DNA of 64,000 nucleotides, from assembly GCA_015680685.1 (NCBI GenBank), contig MNCI01000200.1:78210-142209 (forward strand), written 5' to 3'. The notes below the pieces were generated by a model. It was not told the DNA's origin. It ran no database searches and saw only the letters and a program-made list of their open reading frames with translations. Positions 1 to 11,985 of the stretch are shown in pieces; position 1 is the stretch's first letter, and each line of letters opens with the position of its first letter. Both the position numbers and the translations under genes were made by a program. This stretch comes from Gnetum montanum (Eukaryota > Streptophyta > Gnetopsida > Gnetales > Gnetaceae).

Positions 1-246
1 ACTACTATGCTTAGGTACATCAATGCTCAAACAAAGAATCGTACACACTTAGACTCCTTCTATGGGCACTCAGAAAATATGCTAACTCTAAGGAAAAGAA
101 ATGGCAAGAGCTTTACTACTCTAACTAAGAAATACCAAAAATTGACTATGAAAACTAGAGCCCAGGCATGGTATTTATAGCCTTGGGGTATACACCCCAA
201 TGTTGCGTATGCAATGTCACAGTAGAGGAAAAACAACAATTCATCA
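1..246 (-). repeat. Partial 3' LTR of element A
   Basis: This stretch aligns base for base with 9150-9426 (shared text such as aggtacatcaatgct and atggcaagagctt). It ends in TCATCA at 246, where similarity to the 5' LTR stops. On the element strand the LTR therefore begins TGATGA. A conserved CTATAAATA (plus-strand tatttatag at 172-180) is the probable U3 promoter box and is shared with the other two LTRs of this family in the window. Confidence 0.85.
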
Positions 247-260
247 TACCCCCATGACTG
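247..260 (-). other. Polypurine tract of element A
   Basis: Read on the minus strand the bases immediately before the LTR are CAGTCATGGGGGTA. The run GGGGGTA abuts the TGATGA start of the 3' LTR, as expected for the plus-strand DNA primer. Element D has the near-identical CAGTTGTGGGGGTA at 57325-57338. Confidence 0.7.
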
Positions 261-1429
261 AATGAAAACTCGTCCTCGACTGTAGAAGAGGAGGAACAAA
301 TTCTTTACAAAAAAATATATTAGATAGGTATTGGATTATTTAATGACATACAACTAACTCAAATGGAACATATAGACTCTGAGTGCCCAAGTGTACAGAA
401 TTATAACTTTTTACAAAATTGGGTGTTCATGATAAGAGAATTGAACATCTTGGATAACACTAACATTGAACACCTCTTGGTAGTAGAAGAATGAGAGAGG
501 AAAAAGAGATCCTTTGATCATGAATGGTCCTCATTGTGTGATCTAGTTGCATCATCCTTGGTGAAGATAGTCTTGCTTCGAGTCCATGCTTCCCACTACA
601 ATCACAACAAAATCATGAATTAGTATGTAATGTGTAACACAAAGTGATTAAATGCCTTATCTCATTGGCGATTACACTTGGCTAAGTTGTGATTGTGGTA
701 GATTGGTTTTTTCAGTTAGCAGGAAGGCTGACAAATAGCGTAAAATAGACAAGCAATCCATTAAATCAAAAAAATGTTAAACACAAGGAAATATTTGAAG
801 AGGGTATAAGAATTCACAATAATGAAGAGAAGAATTCACTAAGAATGATTATGAAGATGTGTACGATTGGATGTCATTGATGGGGTAAATAAAAGAGAAT
901 TTGATTGTAAGAGTGTCTAAGGGTAAAGAACTTAACTAATCCAACCAGAAGATATGCAAGTGGGTCCTCTCTAAAGCAAGCATAACTTCAAACCAAAGAG
1001 TCTGTGGGCTCCATAGATGATTAATGGTTATGGAAGGTTAAGTACAAAAACCTAGAAGAAACTAACTATGAATTCCAACACATCAAACTAGGACATCAAA
1101 CCAAAACATGAAATTGGTAGTGAGGTGAGACATGGAAAGCATAGATGGATAAGGGAGAGAGTGGAATGGAGTTTCTAATTACAGTCACATGAAGTCCCTT
1201 GTGGAATTTGTGGTTAAATGACTTGATAGGATCCATGCTAAGTCCAAACCAAAACCAACCACATTTAGTGACTTCACATAATCATTCTAAGACCAATTCA
1301 TCCCTAATACACAAGAGTATTTCCACAAAATAACCATCATTCCTTATTAAAGAAGAAGTAGGAAGTGAGGAAGGGCCTTAGTTAGAGGGGACTAGTTCCA
1401 TAACCAATGCTTGTAGCCCATTTATTCTA

Positions 1430-1672
1430 TGTAAGGGATGTGCTTTGAATTCCTATTTTTCTTTTCTTTTTTGAAATGAGAACCACACCATGCAAAGACG
1501 TGCATTTATTTTGTCCAAGGGATGTTCTTTGAATCCTCATCTTTTCTCTCTTTTTTATCTTTTTTTTCTAGATGAGAACCACACCATGCAAGGATGTATA
1601 CATTTATTTTGTCTAAGGGATGTTCTTTGAATTCTCATCATTTTTTTATGAGAAACACACCATGCAAGGACT
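1430..1672. repeat. Three tandem copies of a ~85-110 bp unit
   Basis: Each unit contains AAGGGATGT(G/T)CTTTGAAT, then a T-rich tract, then GAGAACCACACCATGCAA. Copies start near 1430, 1515 and 1610. The matching place in element D (about 58650-58730) has only one copy, so the expansion arose after the two elements diverged. Confidence 0.75.
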
Positions 1673-2440
1673 TATTCAACTTCCTTTTATTGGATGACAC
1701 ATAATGGTAAGAAATTCATGAAAACACACATGCGCCTAGGCAAACAAAAAATCATAAAGAATACCAAATCCCCTTGAAGCCACACCCTATTCAAACCTTT
1801 GAATCCTTTCCAACTCTAGAAACTACCAAAGTCACAAATTTATTAGAGTTTTATTAATGAAAAAGAGACTGCACATTTCTAAAACAAGGAAAACCATAGA
1901 ATTTGTGGATGGATGGATGCTATGAACTCACTACCTATTGCATGAAAAAGAAACCATGTCATAATTATCCATAACAAAATTCAAAGCCAGAACCAAACAC
2001 CAACAATCAAATGACAAAAATACTACATACCACCATCAAGTAACGTATTATCAATGTACCTAGCACTTATTAACAAAAATTTAGAAAATCATGCAAAATA
2101 AAAAAAAATATAAAAGAAAGTGTAAACTATTCAAGAAATATCAAATGTACTAACGATGGTGTATAAAAAAATTAAAAAATATTAATAACATAAAAAAAAG
2201 ATGTAAAATAGAAAATGTGTAAAACAAAAAACATTTAAAATAAAAAAGTTTGAAAAACTGAGGAGCCATTTGTATGATTAGCATGAGTGGCCATCTCCCC
2301 CATGACTATGTTGAAAGAAGGAGATCCGAAATATGGAGCATGGTTGTCCATTGGATGAGGTGCTTATTGTGTTAGCTGATGTATGCTCATGGAAAGGTTT
2401 AATTTGTTGGATGTTGACCAACTATTTCTTATTTGGGCTC

Positions 2441-3640
2441 TTAGGTTTATAGATCATCATGGCCCCTAAAGAAAAAGTCTTGCAAATAATGTAAGTCCTT
2501 CCCACAATGTTTGGAACTTACTTCATTGAGGTACGTGTGGGGTTCTAGTAGAGAACCTGATCTCTCGGTTGGAATTTGAATTTTCTAATTTTTAGGTCAT
2601 GACACTTTTTATTATAGGCCTTGTATAACTTGTTAGATGATAAGGCTACTAATCAGTTTTTGTCTAGCAGGTTGAGATTCATCAGTTGTTATTTTTGGTC
2701 TAGACTCAAGTCAAGGTCAAAATCACAAGTTGTTGAAATTGTATAGAGTTCAAATTAAATAGGAAGTGTTGGTAGTTTTTCATACACAAGATCATAGACA
2801 AAGTATCCTATAGAAAGTTTTCAAGTTGATCAATAGGCCCAAAGGGAATCATTTAATTTTGTGCTCTAGTCCTTCCTATACTTGTTAATATTTCTTGTTA
2901 GTATCCTTGTGATTTCCCTATTGGTAACCTTAGCTTGACTATTAGCTTGAAGATGCTAAGGTGTTATGATTTTATGTTCAACCCCCAAGTGTTGAATGAG
3001 CTTCTGAAAATTAGTACCTGTAATATAAGTTCCATTATTAGAAATTAATGCACATGGTACACCAAACCTATTTACAACGTTTTGTTGTACAAACCAAGTA
3101 GTAGTAGAGGATGTACAGTCAATGACAGCTGCTACTTCTACCCATTTCATATAATAGTTAACAGTGACTATGACGTATGCCTTTCCATTTGACATGGATG
3201 TGATGGGACCCATGAAGTGAACACCCCAAATGTCAAATGGTTCTAGTGGTTGAATCCATTATTAAGGTCCCTCCATTTGAGTAATCATTCCACCATTTCT
3301 TGGTATCGTTCACAAAAGTGGACATAATGATAGACATCCTTGAAGAGTGTTGGCCAATAGTACCTTTCCATCAGGATTTTAATGGTTGTGCATCTCCCAG
3401 CATAGTATCCTTCACAAGGACCTTCATGAGCATCTTCAAGTACATGTAGTTGATCAGCATCAAGGACACACCAACAAACTAGGCTATCGATGCACACCTT
3501 ATAGAGGTGTTTATTGATTTCCATGAAGTGCTTTACTTGGTGAAGAAATTGTTGTTTCTTCCAGTGGTTCAACCCTTGTTGCATCTCCTAAGCAAGAAGA
3601 TAGGTGAGAATGTTATCATATCATTTTAGCTCATTGGGTA
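2441..3640 (-). pseudogene. Integrase of element A (broken)
   Basis: Integrase inserts the element DNA into the host chromosome. From 3584 down to 3285 the minus strand encodes a degenerate HHCC zinc-binding region: ERYYWPTLFKDV and the first Cys of the C-x-x-C pair (HFCERYQ) are visible, but the second Cys is Tyr. From 3213 down to 2956 the catalytic core begins MGPITSMSNGKAY, with YYMKWVE and later NRFGVPCALISNNGT, where the second catalytic Asp (DNG) has become Asn (SNNG). The C-terminal part at about 2700-2450 is only recognisable by comparison with element D. Frames change at least three times. It is clearly non-functional. Confidence 0.82.
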
Positions 3641-5160
3641 TCTATTCAATTATAGCACTAGCAAAGAGGAGTTCATTAAAAAATGTATCAGATAATGGGC
3701 TTTCTTCCTCGTTGTTATCTCATCACAACCAAGAAAAGTGATTAGTGACCACATTTTTAGTGCCCTTTCGATCAACCATTGTGAGATCAAATTCCTACAA
3801 TATCACTAACCACCATATGACATGGGGGCTCACCATTGGATTGTTCATTAGAAAGTGGATGGCACTATGGTTTGTGTGCACAAACACCTTATATTCAAGA
3901 AAATAATGCTTGAACTTCTCTAGAACAAACACCACTTCCATCAATTCTTTTTCTATAGTGGTGTAGTTCAATTATGCATCCACAATGCTTTGGATAGTGC
4001 AATGGGTGTAGTATGGATGTTTCTTGTCATCTAACTAAATCAGCACAACTTCCAAGGTATAATTTGATGCATCCAACATGATATGGAATGGCTTGGATCA
4101 ATTAGGTGCTTGTAGGATTGGAGTTTCTACAATATTTTCTTTTAGTTGCTGAAATGCTTTCTCATATTCTATAGTCGATACGAAGGGAGCATCTTTCTTT
4201 GTTAGCTCAACCAACAATTTTGTGATGTTATAGAAATTCTCTATGAATCACTAGTAGTAGCCAGTATGTTTAAGGAATGACTAAACATCTTCAACTATTT
4301 CTAGTTGGTGAGCTATTCCTTGGATCATCATTACTTTTTTAGGGTCCATCTCAATTCCTACTTGCAAGATTTTATGCCCTAGTACAATGTCCTCCTAAAC
4401 CATGAAATGACTCTTTTTCCAATTGAGTTGCATGTTGGCTTCAACACACCATTTTAGTACTTGCTCAAGGTGGTCCAAGGCTTACTCAAATGTATCTCTA
4501 TATGTGAAGAAGTCATCCATGAAGACTTCCACATCGCTATCGATTTGCTATTGAAAAATGCTTAGGAATAAGCATTGGAATGTGGTAGGAGCATTGCATA
4601 GATCAAATGGCATCTTATGATATGCAAAAGTCCCCTAGGGACTTGTGAATGTTCTTTTTCCTTGGTCTTCCGATGCAATTTAAATTTGGTTATAGCCACT
4701 ATAACCATCTAAAAAGCTATAGTAGCAATGCTTAGATATGGTGTCAAGTACTTGGTCAATAAATGACAATGGAAAGTGGTCCTTGAATGTTGCCATGTTT
4801 AGTAGCCTAAAATTGATGCAGACCTATGACTTTCCACCTTTCTTTGGCACAATTAGAAGTGGGCTAACCCACTCACTATCTGTAATGGGATAGATGAACC
4901 TTGCCTTGAGGAGTTGCTCAATTCCCTCCTTGATGATTTTCTTCAATTTGGGATTCAACTACCTTTGTGGCTATCATTTTTCTTTATGGCTAGGTCGATG
5001 TAGATGCAATGCTGGCATATCCTAGGATCAATCCCTATGAGTTCATGATATGACCAAGCAAAAGCTACTAACCATCTTTCAACTACTTCAAATAGCATTA
5101 TTTTTTGTTTTGGAGCAAGTTTTATATTAATTATAACTAGCTTTCCATTCTTCAAAAATA
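3641..5160 (-). pseudogene. Reverse transcriptase and RNase H of element A (broken)
   Basis: RT copies the element RNA into DNA, and RNase H removes the RNA. The N-terminal part at 5155-4955 reads GIDPRICQH, matching GIDPRICQH-type text in Athila RT and in element D (62231-62025). The catalytic box FMDDF is at 4523-4509, preceded by V-E-V, the form typical of Athila rather than the YVDD of element C. RNase H sequence follows at about 4100-3640 but is split by stops. No frame remains open for more than about 70 codons. Order and spacing relative to protease and integrase are normal for gypsy elements. Confidence 0.8.
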
Positions 5161-5920
5161 CATTCTAGCTGGTAATGTTTTCAGCTCAAGGAGCTCTTGT
5201 TTGAATTTGTTAGGAATTTTTAACTCTCCCTAGTGAGTATCATCATTTGTATCATTAGATAGTTGATGATGAACTTGCTCAAGTTTGTCCATGCCTATGA
5301 CATACGCACATGTCAGGCTCTTAGTTGGTTTCATGAAAAGTGTGCTACTTTCTCAATCAGTAGTTAGGCACTGGGTGCCCTCCTATTTTATGACTACTAT
5401 GTATAGACACCTATGAATATCTACTTTTGGCACACACCGTTTGCATGCAAAGATAGATTCTTGCTTGATGGCCTAGACTTCCTACACATAATTGCACCAT
5501 GTAACATTGTATGTAATGCATGAAACTCTTTTCTTCCCAATCTTTCCAAATGCATTTTCTTTAGATATCTCCAGGGAAATACCTCTTATGCCCATTCTTG
5601 CATTGATGGTGCTCAGCCATGCCCTTTCCATTATGATTGGAAAATCCCCATTGCAATTCTTCACTTTGATTACCAAGAAATCAATAGGATAAGACCACCC
5701 ACATATAGTGGTCACAATGTCTTCTACCAATCCCAATGGAATTGTGATGGACTGGTCTGTCAATTCTAATCTAATGTTTCTTTTCTTGAGAGGAGGTAAG
5801 TTCTAGGTAATGTATATCTCATGAGAAATCAAATTAACACCAGAATTTGAATTGAGAAGAGCCTTGCATGATTCGTTCCTAGCAATCTACAAATAAATTA
5901 GATGACTTCCAAGATCGGCT
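5161..5920 (-). pseudogene. Retropepsin-type protease of element A (broken)
   Basis: This aspartic protease would cut the Gag-Pol polyprotein. The best open part is 5763-5482, with SITIPLGLVEDIVTTICGW, identical to the protease of element D at the same relative place. The active site lies upstream, at about 5840-5870, and reads ALLNSNSGVNLI. The catalytic Asp of the usual LLDSG motif is replaced by Asn, a single G-to-A change. The downstream flap and PIIMERAWLSTI (normally LGRPFL) are still visible. Inactive by the missing Asp alone. Confidence 0.82.
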
Positions 5921-8450
5921 AATTTCCTAGGATGGTTTCCACATGGATCCAATTAGACATAGTGTGAGTAAGAACTATGGTATGGATCCTTGGTAGAGTT
6001 TGTTTTGAATGAGGCCCAAAGGAATTTGATATGGAGGAAGAGGTAGGAGCAAGGTTGTCAACTACAAGTATAGGTAAAGGCTTAGATGGACTATGGGGTT
6101 GAAAGAAAGGTCTTTTCTTTGATAAGGCATTTGACCCCTCCAATTGATGATTAGGTTACAAATTGACAATCCTCATAGCATTACATTGTTACTATTGAGT
6201 AGGCAGTTTACCCTACATTGGTGAAGTAGCTAGTAGATATGCAACTAGAGGAGGAGTATGTGTAGGGATAGGAGGAGGATAAGGATAAAAGATGGTATCC
6301 CTTCTTTCATGTGGCGAATGAGCTTGGTAATAATCTAAAAGGTGGTAGTCAGGCTAGAAATTAGAAATGTGACTGGAGAAGTCATGTGGAGACATGGGTT
6401 GCTGCATGTGGTAACCATATGGATTAAGCTTCTAGTAAGGGTACTATTATCTTGATAGTGCTAATTGCAGTGGAGCCCCACTTGGATAATATGGTTGTTT
6501 CTAGTGGAACTGCCTAAGATTACCTTGAGGATAAGGTAACCTTTTGGATGTTTGCCTTTGTGTAAGTTATGGATGTAAGGCAAAAATCCCTTAGGATGCT
6601 CATACTGAGAGACATCACATCCATGATCATCATTTGATTCACTATCTGCAACCTCTTTTATTGCAACAATCTTGCCCTTACCTTTGTAATATGCACGTTC
6701 AGCTTCTTTGTGCCTCCTATGTTCATGCTCACTAATTTTTTTGTTAGACTCCTCAGAAATTTTGAGAACATCTTGGAATCTACTATCCATTAAGTTCCTT
6801 AATTAGTTAACCTTGGCTATAAGTTTAGATTGGAATTTTTGGATTTGTAAGGATTTCTTATGCACCTCCTCATCAAATACAGACTCATCCTCATCATCAC
6901 AAAATCAAGCCTCCCTCTTGCAAATGGAAGGTTCGTGGTTGTATTCTTCTATACTTTCTCTTTTTCTTAGTTCTTCCTCCTCTTTGGTGACCTACTCTAT
7001 TAATCTTTGTATCTAAAGAATAGTTAGTTTTGACAATCATCCTTGAGGATAGACACTAAGGGGTTTTCTCGTTTCATTACGAAGCCCATCTACAATGTGG
7101 AAAAATTGAACCAATTAAGAACAACCATGGCCAGAACATTTGTGTATCAATGTGTAGTATCATCCAATGGTGGCATCCAAGGGTTAATGTATTCCTTGTT
7201 TCCACCCTTGAATTTGATTTCTTAAGTTGGACACTTTGGAGTATGTTTGATGCTTATCATTAAACAACTCAAGCATGGTGCTCCATCGTTTGATAGATTC
7301 CAGCTCTAAGGACCAATACTAGCTTTCTACTTCTTTGATAAGTGTCCTAGGAAACAACTTCAATTTTGTCACTTGTTCTTTATGTTTTGCAAGGAACATG
7401 CATCTTGGAAAGCTTGAAGATGATTTTGTGGATCAGAGTTATATCCTCCTTCAAATCAAGAAATATTGTTCATGTCTAACCTTTTGCTATGACTATCCTT
7501 CACATGCCTTGATGGAATTCTGACTACCTCTATGATGTTAAGAATACTTTGGGTAGCAAATAGAGGCTCATCAAGGCCTTGATTATGGTGCCTACAATGC
7601 CCTCTACTACCCCTTCATTCATGGTGATGTGCCTCTCTTGAACATTTACACCCTTGATCTTATCTATCCTAATGATCCCTTTCATTATTTTGGTCCTGTT
7701 GGTCATTTTGTTCATTTCGATCACCTCCATTATGGTCTTACCCTATGAAATCATGGTTAGAGCCAAAAGAAGAATATGATGAAAAAGGAAAAAATGAAGG
7801 AGAACCAGCACCATCACAATGCCTACTACTACCTCTTTGGAAATTGCAACCACAATCATGATCATGCTTCTTGTCTACATTCTTGTCTTGACTTGCCCCT
7901 CTAGATCATTTTTTGTCATTGGATCCCTTATTACCAGAATTAGGATTGTGAACTATGGAATGCAAGTTTTGGTTTTGACCTCCATCACTGAAGTTAAAGA
8001 GAGGAGTTTCATTGAATGGAAAGCCCCTAGAAAAGGATTCCCCACTAACTTGTTGGTACAACAGGATTGGAGAATTGTTAAGCCCTTTTCCCTTTGAAAA
8101 TTCATAATGTTATTCTAGCTATCGATCTAACAGACATTGTGCTTCAGTGGGATGATAATCCTTAGCATTAGCATCTTCCACAATATACTTCCCATGATGG
8201 TCTTAAGGACCACATCATGCAAGCATTTGGTGGAGCATTGTAGAAATAGATCAATTGGATGATAACACAATGTTGCCCTCCATGTCATGCCACCGTAGTT
8301 GTTCATCCTAGTGCAAGATGAAGGTGAAGTTTGGTACATACTCATTAAGATGAGAATATACTATTCAATATTATTGAGGCATGGGCTAATAAGCTTTATC
8401 AGACTTGGGTAGCAAACCACTCCTATGAGAAGAAGACATTTTTTATTAGA
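5921..8450 (-). pseudogene. Gag region of element A (broken)
   Basis: Gag would form the particle shell. Minus-strand protein text is traceable in pieces: a linker at 6143-5919 rich in Pro and Ser, a charged segment at 6790-6461 (EHEHRRHKEAERAYYKGKG), an acidic-basic stretch just upstream at about 7010-6800 (VTKEEEELRKRES), and capsid-like text at 7300-7040 (LVQFFHIVDGLRNETRK). Pieces further upstream to about 8450 are too decayed to align by eye. The assignment rests on position between the primer site and protease and on the YNGL-type capsid motif (here FFHIVDGL), not on a full-length match. Many stops are CAA/CAG-to-TAA/TAG type. Confidence 0.62.
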
Positions 8451-8579
8451 TTAGATAAAATGCAGTGTGCTTCTAAATATTATTATAGCAATCTTAAGAT
8501 GTGATCTGATTCTAAGGTTCATTCCAAAAATTTAAATACTTTCAATAGGTCCTAGATAGCACATAAGAAAAAAAAAGGT

Positions 8580-8596
8580 CCCCAGGAACAGTGCCA
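8580..8596 (-). other. Primer binding site of element A, complementary to tRNA-Asp
   Basis: On the element strand the 17 bases next to the 5' LTR read TGGCACTGTTCCTGGGG. The plant tRNA-Asp 3' end is expected to pair with TGGCGCCGTTGCCGGGG, so 13 of 17 positions agree and all four changes are simple substitutions. This site is commonly used by Athila and some Tat elements. Confidence 0.75.
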
Positions 8597-8597
8597 A

Positions 8598-9426
8598 TGA
8601 TGAGCGGCGAGGTATCCCTACACCCAACCATATGAATCACTAAGGCATTATGTGTGATCTAGTCAAATTCCATGGACCTATAGTTACCTAGTGCACTAAC
8701 TCTTCTAGGAAGTGAAATGGACATTGAGAATGTTTGTTGTCTTCCCAACTACACTTGTGAGGTTCAAGGCTATGGTTTAAGTGTAATTGAGGTATATGAT
8801 TTTCCTTTATATTTTATACATTTTTCACCTACAATAAGAATAAAGAGTAGAGTAATTTAAAATCTAATTTGTTATTACCTATCTAACCTAACACAAGTAA
8901 CCACCCCACTTTCCTAAACACATATAGTGCTGCTAGGCTACCAAACGTTAAGAGTTGTTGGGTTACCAAGTACTATATGAATGCTCAAAGTGGTCATGCT
9001 TGTGTTCATTAACAATTGGAAATAAATTGCTTAACTCAAATGCATTTAAGTAAAAAAAAAAGTAAAATTCATTAAAGAAAATATTATTCTATTCTCGGTG
9101 CTACAATGCTACAAGGATTATCAAAAGAGTTTATTTTATTCCTGTTACACTACTGCACTTAGGTACATCAATGCTTGAACAAAGAACCATGCACACTTAG
9201 ACTCCTTCTACAGGCACTCAGAAAATATTCTAACTCCAAGAAAAAGAAATGGCAAGAGCTTTGCTACTTTGACTAGGAAAGCTCAAAAATTGACTATGAA
9301 AACTAAAGCCAAGGTGCAGTATTTATAGCCTTCAAGTATACACCTTGACATCACATACATGATGTCACATCAAGAACTTGACATCGCATACATGACTTGC
9401 AGCAGAGGAAAAATAGCAATTCATCA
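8598..9426 (-). repeat. 5' LTR of element A (829 bp)
   Basis: Bounded by TGATGA at 8598 and TCATCA at 9426, a perfect short inverted repeat of the usual TG...CA type. The last 280 bp align with the window start (1-246). The 3' part, from about 8920, aligns with the LTR of element D (accaaacg...gttaccaagt at 8940-8975 and 56815-56850). Confidence 0.88.
9320..9328 (-). promoter_or_regulatory. TATA box of element A LTR
   Basis: Minus-strand CTATAAATA. The same box is at 172-180 in the other LTR and 57192-57200 in element D, while flanking bases have diverged. This supports it as the LTR core promoter. Confidence 0.6.
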
Positions 9427-10930
9427 CTAGTGATGACTAGATGGCTCCAAGGCATGTATGAAAGATTAGGACTAGATATCCATCACCATAGAATAGAATA
9501 GATTCATTTACTACTTTTCTTAGAATTAAAAACTATTTTCACTTTACCATATTTTCTAGGATAAATGACCTATCAATGTCAACATATCACATACCTCACT
9601 ATGAGCTAAACCATACATGTAGACTACACTAGCTTCTTGTGGAAAGATAATGGTCTTGAAATTAAACCAATTACTAGCATATTCACATTGTCTCGTCCAT
9701 GGATTATGATCTGGTCACGTGAACACCTATGACTTATATGATTTGGTGTTGGATTATTCCTCTAGTCATCAGCCTTCATGAACCTTTTATCACCTAAGTA
9801 TCTTAATGACATGCATATTTTTCAAGGTAGACTCTAATCCATCCATCCTTCTTATTAACTTGTCCATCCTCCATCCTTCTTAATTTGATTAAGTGTACTC
9901 TTACCAACCTTTCCATCCTCCATTAGCCTCAATTTGATCTTCCTTTCTATCTCAATATTTCTAATTCTAATTACTCTATCACAACCATGCTTTGCCAATG
10001 ACACGAAGATGGTGCTAATATTTCTATCTATTATATCTCGTATCCTTTCTCTGATTATGAAACATCTTGCTTGGGCCTTGTCTTTGAACATAAGAAATGG
10101 AGATACTACCTACTAGGAGCAAAGGTTCATATCATTTTTTTAAGACAATGTTTTAAGATCTATAGCCACCAACCTGTATGATAATAACCGCATGGAAAAA
10201 TGGAAAACTCTCTTAAGTGAATTTGACTTATCCTTCATTGTCTAATACTAAATTAAGGGATAATGCATCATGGATTTTCTTACTTCTACTCCATTCTCTA
10301 AACCATCTATTGTAATCATCTAACCTCTCCCTGAGGAACTAAGTAAGGAATAGATAATTCATCCTCTAACTACAGCATTGAAACATGAGAATTTTGGTTT
10401 ACACTTTTATTTTAATGATGTGCATACAACCAAAGATTCAAGCATATCTTGTGTTCTAAAATTCCAAGGTATGGATATAATTTATCAACCTTATAAATTT
10501 AATTTTCCATGTGTTGTTAATATGGTAGAATATAAACGTCTCTTCATGCAGCCTTAAACAATTAGATGACACATGAGGATAATGACATCATGCATTGTGT
10601 TAAGCTAGACACACTTAAGGAAAATCATAAGAAAGTAGTAATTAATATCCAAAATCATCAAGAAGTCATGCACCATCATCATGATAAGCATGTTAGGCTT
10701 AGATACATCAAGAAAGCTGATCTTGTCCTTAGGCATTTTCCTAATACTAAGATACATCATGATAAGCATGTTAGGCTTAGATACTAAGATGACCAAGTTT
10801 TCATTGAATTGACAAGGAACCTTCATTGTCATGAAGAGCCTTAGCAACAAAGCATAGCACCTAGCTAATTGAGATAGGAATCAATACTTGAACCTTATGA
10901 ACAAGACATACCTCAAACAATACTACATTT
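9427..10930. other. AT-rich flank with no recognisable gene
   Basis: Open frames here are all shorter than about 80 codons, on both strands, with no family motif I can name. The only clear structure is a perfect 30-bp direct repeat at 10677-10706 and 10755-10784. The short frame at 10566-10787 owes its repeated HHDKHVRLRY to that duplication. Confidence 0.5.
10677..10784. repeat. Perfect 30-bp direct repeat
   Basis: The sequence catcatgataagcatgttag and ten further bases occurs identically at 10677-10706 and 10755-10784, separated by 48 bp. Identity in an otherwise decayed region suggests a recent local duplication. Confidence 0.85.
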
Positions 10931-11985
10931 GAGGTCCCAAAAAAATTGAAGCACCATCAGGTTTTCTCTAACTATTTTCCCATCTCATCTACATTTTATT
11001 ATACTATTTTTTCTTCTCCTTGCTATCTCAATTTTCTTTTCTCTTTCTCTCTATTTTCTAGTTTTTTTCTTCTATCTCCTTCACCAAGTTTCATCTATCT
11101 CTCCCAATCTCTTCTTATCCCATTCTACTAATTCTTTCTACAACATTCTATGTTGAAAATATTAATCAACAATCTACTGTATGCAGTGAGCAATGAGTAT
11201 TCTACCATTTTCAACTTCATGTGGGGGTGTGTTGAGTTTGAGTGGCACATGGAGGGAATCAAATCTATAAAGCATCATCAATCATTAGAGCATGGGATTT
11301 AGCTATGCACTCTTTCTACAACATAATAATTTATTTTGGGTGTATAGGTGATATTCCTCATTTATTTTCCTAATTTTATTATTTTTTCAATTTTTCAAGT
11401 CTATATTTTATTTTTTCTCTTTCATTTTTTAAATTCTTCCTCTAACTCCCTTTTCTATGTCATTGCCTTTTCTCTGATTAGCATTTTTAGTGAGAACTGA
11501 GTGACCTATTCTATTTCAAAAAAGGTGTGTTAATGGCATGAGTGGGATGTACAAGAGTATCATAAATGACATCCTTTTGGTCATTTTAAGTGTATGACTT
11601 AGTGATGTCCCCTTTTTGTGACATAACATCGTCCTCATAACTGGTGTATGGGCAATAACCTAATATTCTTTCCTTTTCCAGCTTCATTCTTTCAACTTTT
11701 TCTTTTGTAGGTACATTAATTTAACATCTACTCTCTTCTTTATGGATCCTTCTTTGACACCTCAGCAACATCCACCAAGAGGAGGTAATTTTGTACCCGC
11801 ATTTTTTCTTTCATTTTGAATCAAAAGTATTCATGCTTTTAACATCCATCCAAAATCATTTGAGCATCAAATCCTCAAAATACATTATCACAAGACACAT
11901 TCTTAGCTCATGGGAACCATTAGGAACCATTTGGATTTGTACTCCATCTTATGAACTTAATTTTCTCCCAAACAATTTCGGACTC
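10931..11985. other. Pyrimidine-rich and AT-rich sequence, no gene seen
   Basis: 10960-11150 is a long C/T-rich tract on the plus strand. A short frame there is rich in Ser, Phe and Leu only because of base composition. The rest to 11985 has no supportable coding frame. Confidence 0.45.

Larger units (their letters stand above)
247..2440 (-). other. Long noncoding region between integrase and 3' LTR of element A
   Basis: About 2.2 kb without a supportable open frame. It is colinear with 57325-59400 of element D; for example the text gccatctcccccatgact is at about 2290 here and about 59260 there. Athila elements often carry an envelope-like frame in this place, but I see none in either copy. 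The region holds a threefold tandem repeat (see 1430-1672). Confidence 0.6.
1..9426 (-). mobile_element. Element A: Athila-like Ty3/gypsy LTR retrotransposon, minus strand, decayed
   Basis: Read on the minus strand the order is 5' LTR (8598-9426), primer binding site, gag, protease, RT/RNase H, integrase, long noncoding 3' region, polypurine tract and 3' LTR, which is cut off by the window start. The RT box FMDDF followed by sequence of the NLRLNW type, and an aspartate-tRNA primer site, point to the Athila branch. Every coding segment is broken by stops or frameshifts. Element D at the right end of the window is a second member of the same family with closely similar protease and integrase. 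The target-site duplication cannot be tested because the left end lies outside the window. Confidence 0.88.

Noticed and set aside
247-2440. Envelope-like gene of element A
   Set aside because: Position fits Athila, but no frame, signal peptide or membrane segment is visible here or in element D.
10566-10787. His-rich 73-codon frame
   Set aside because: Its repeated part is a 30-bp DNA duplication, and flanking sequence is non-coding.
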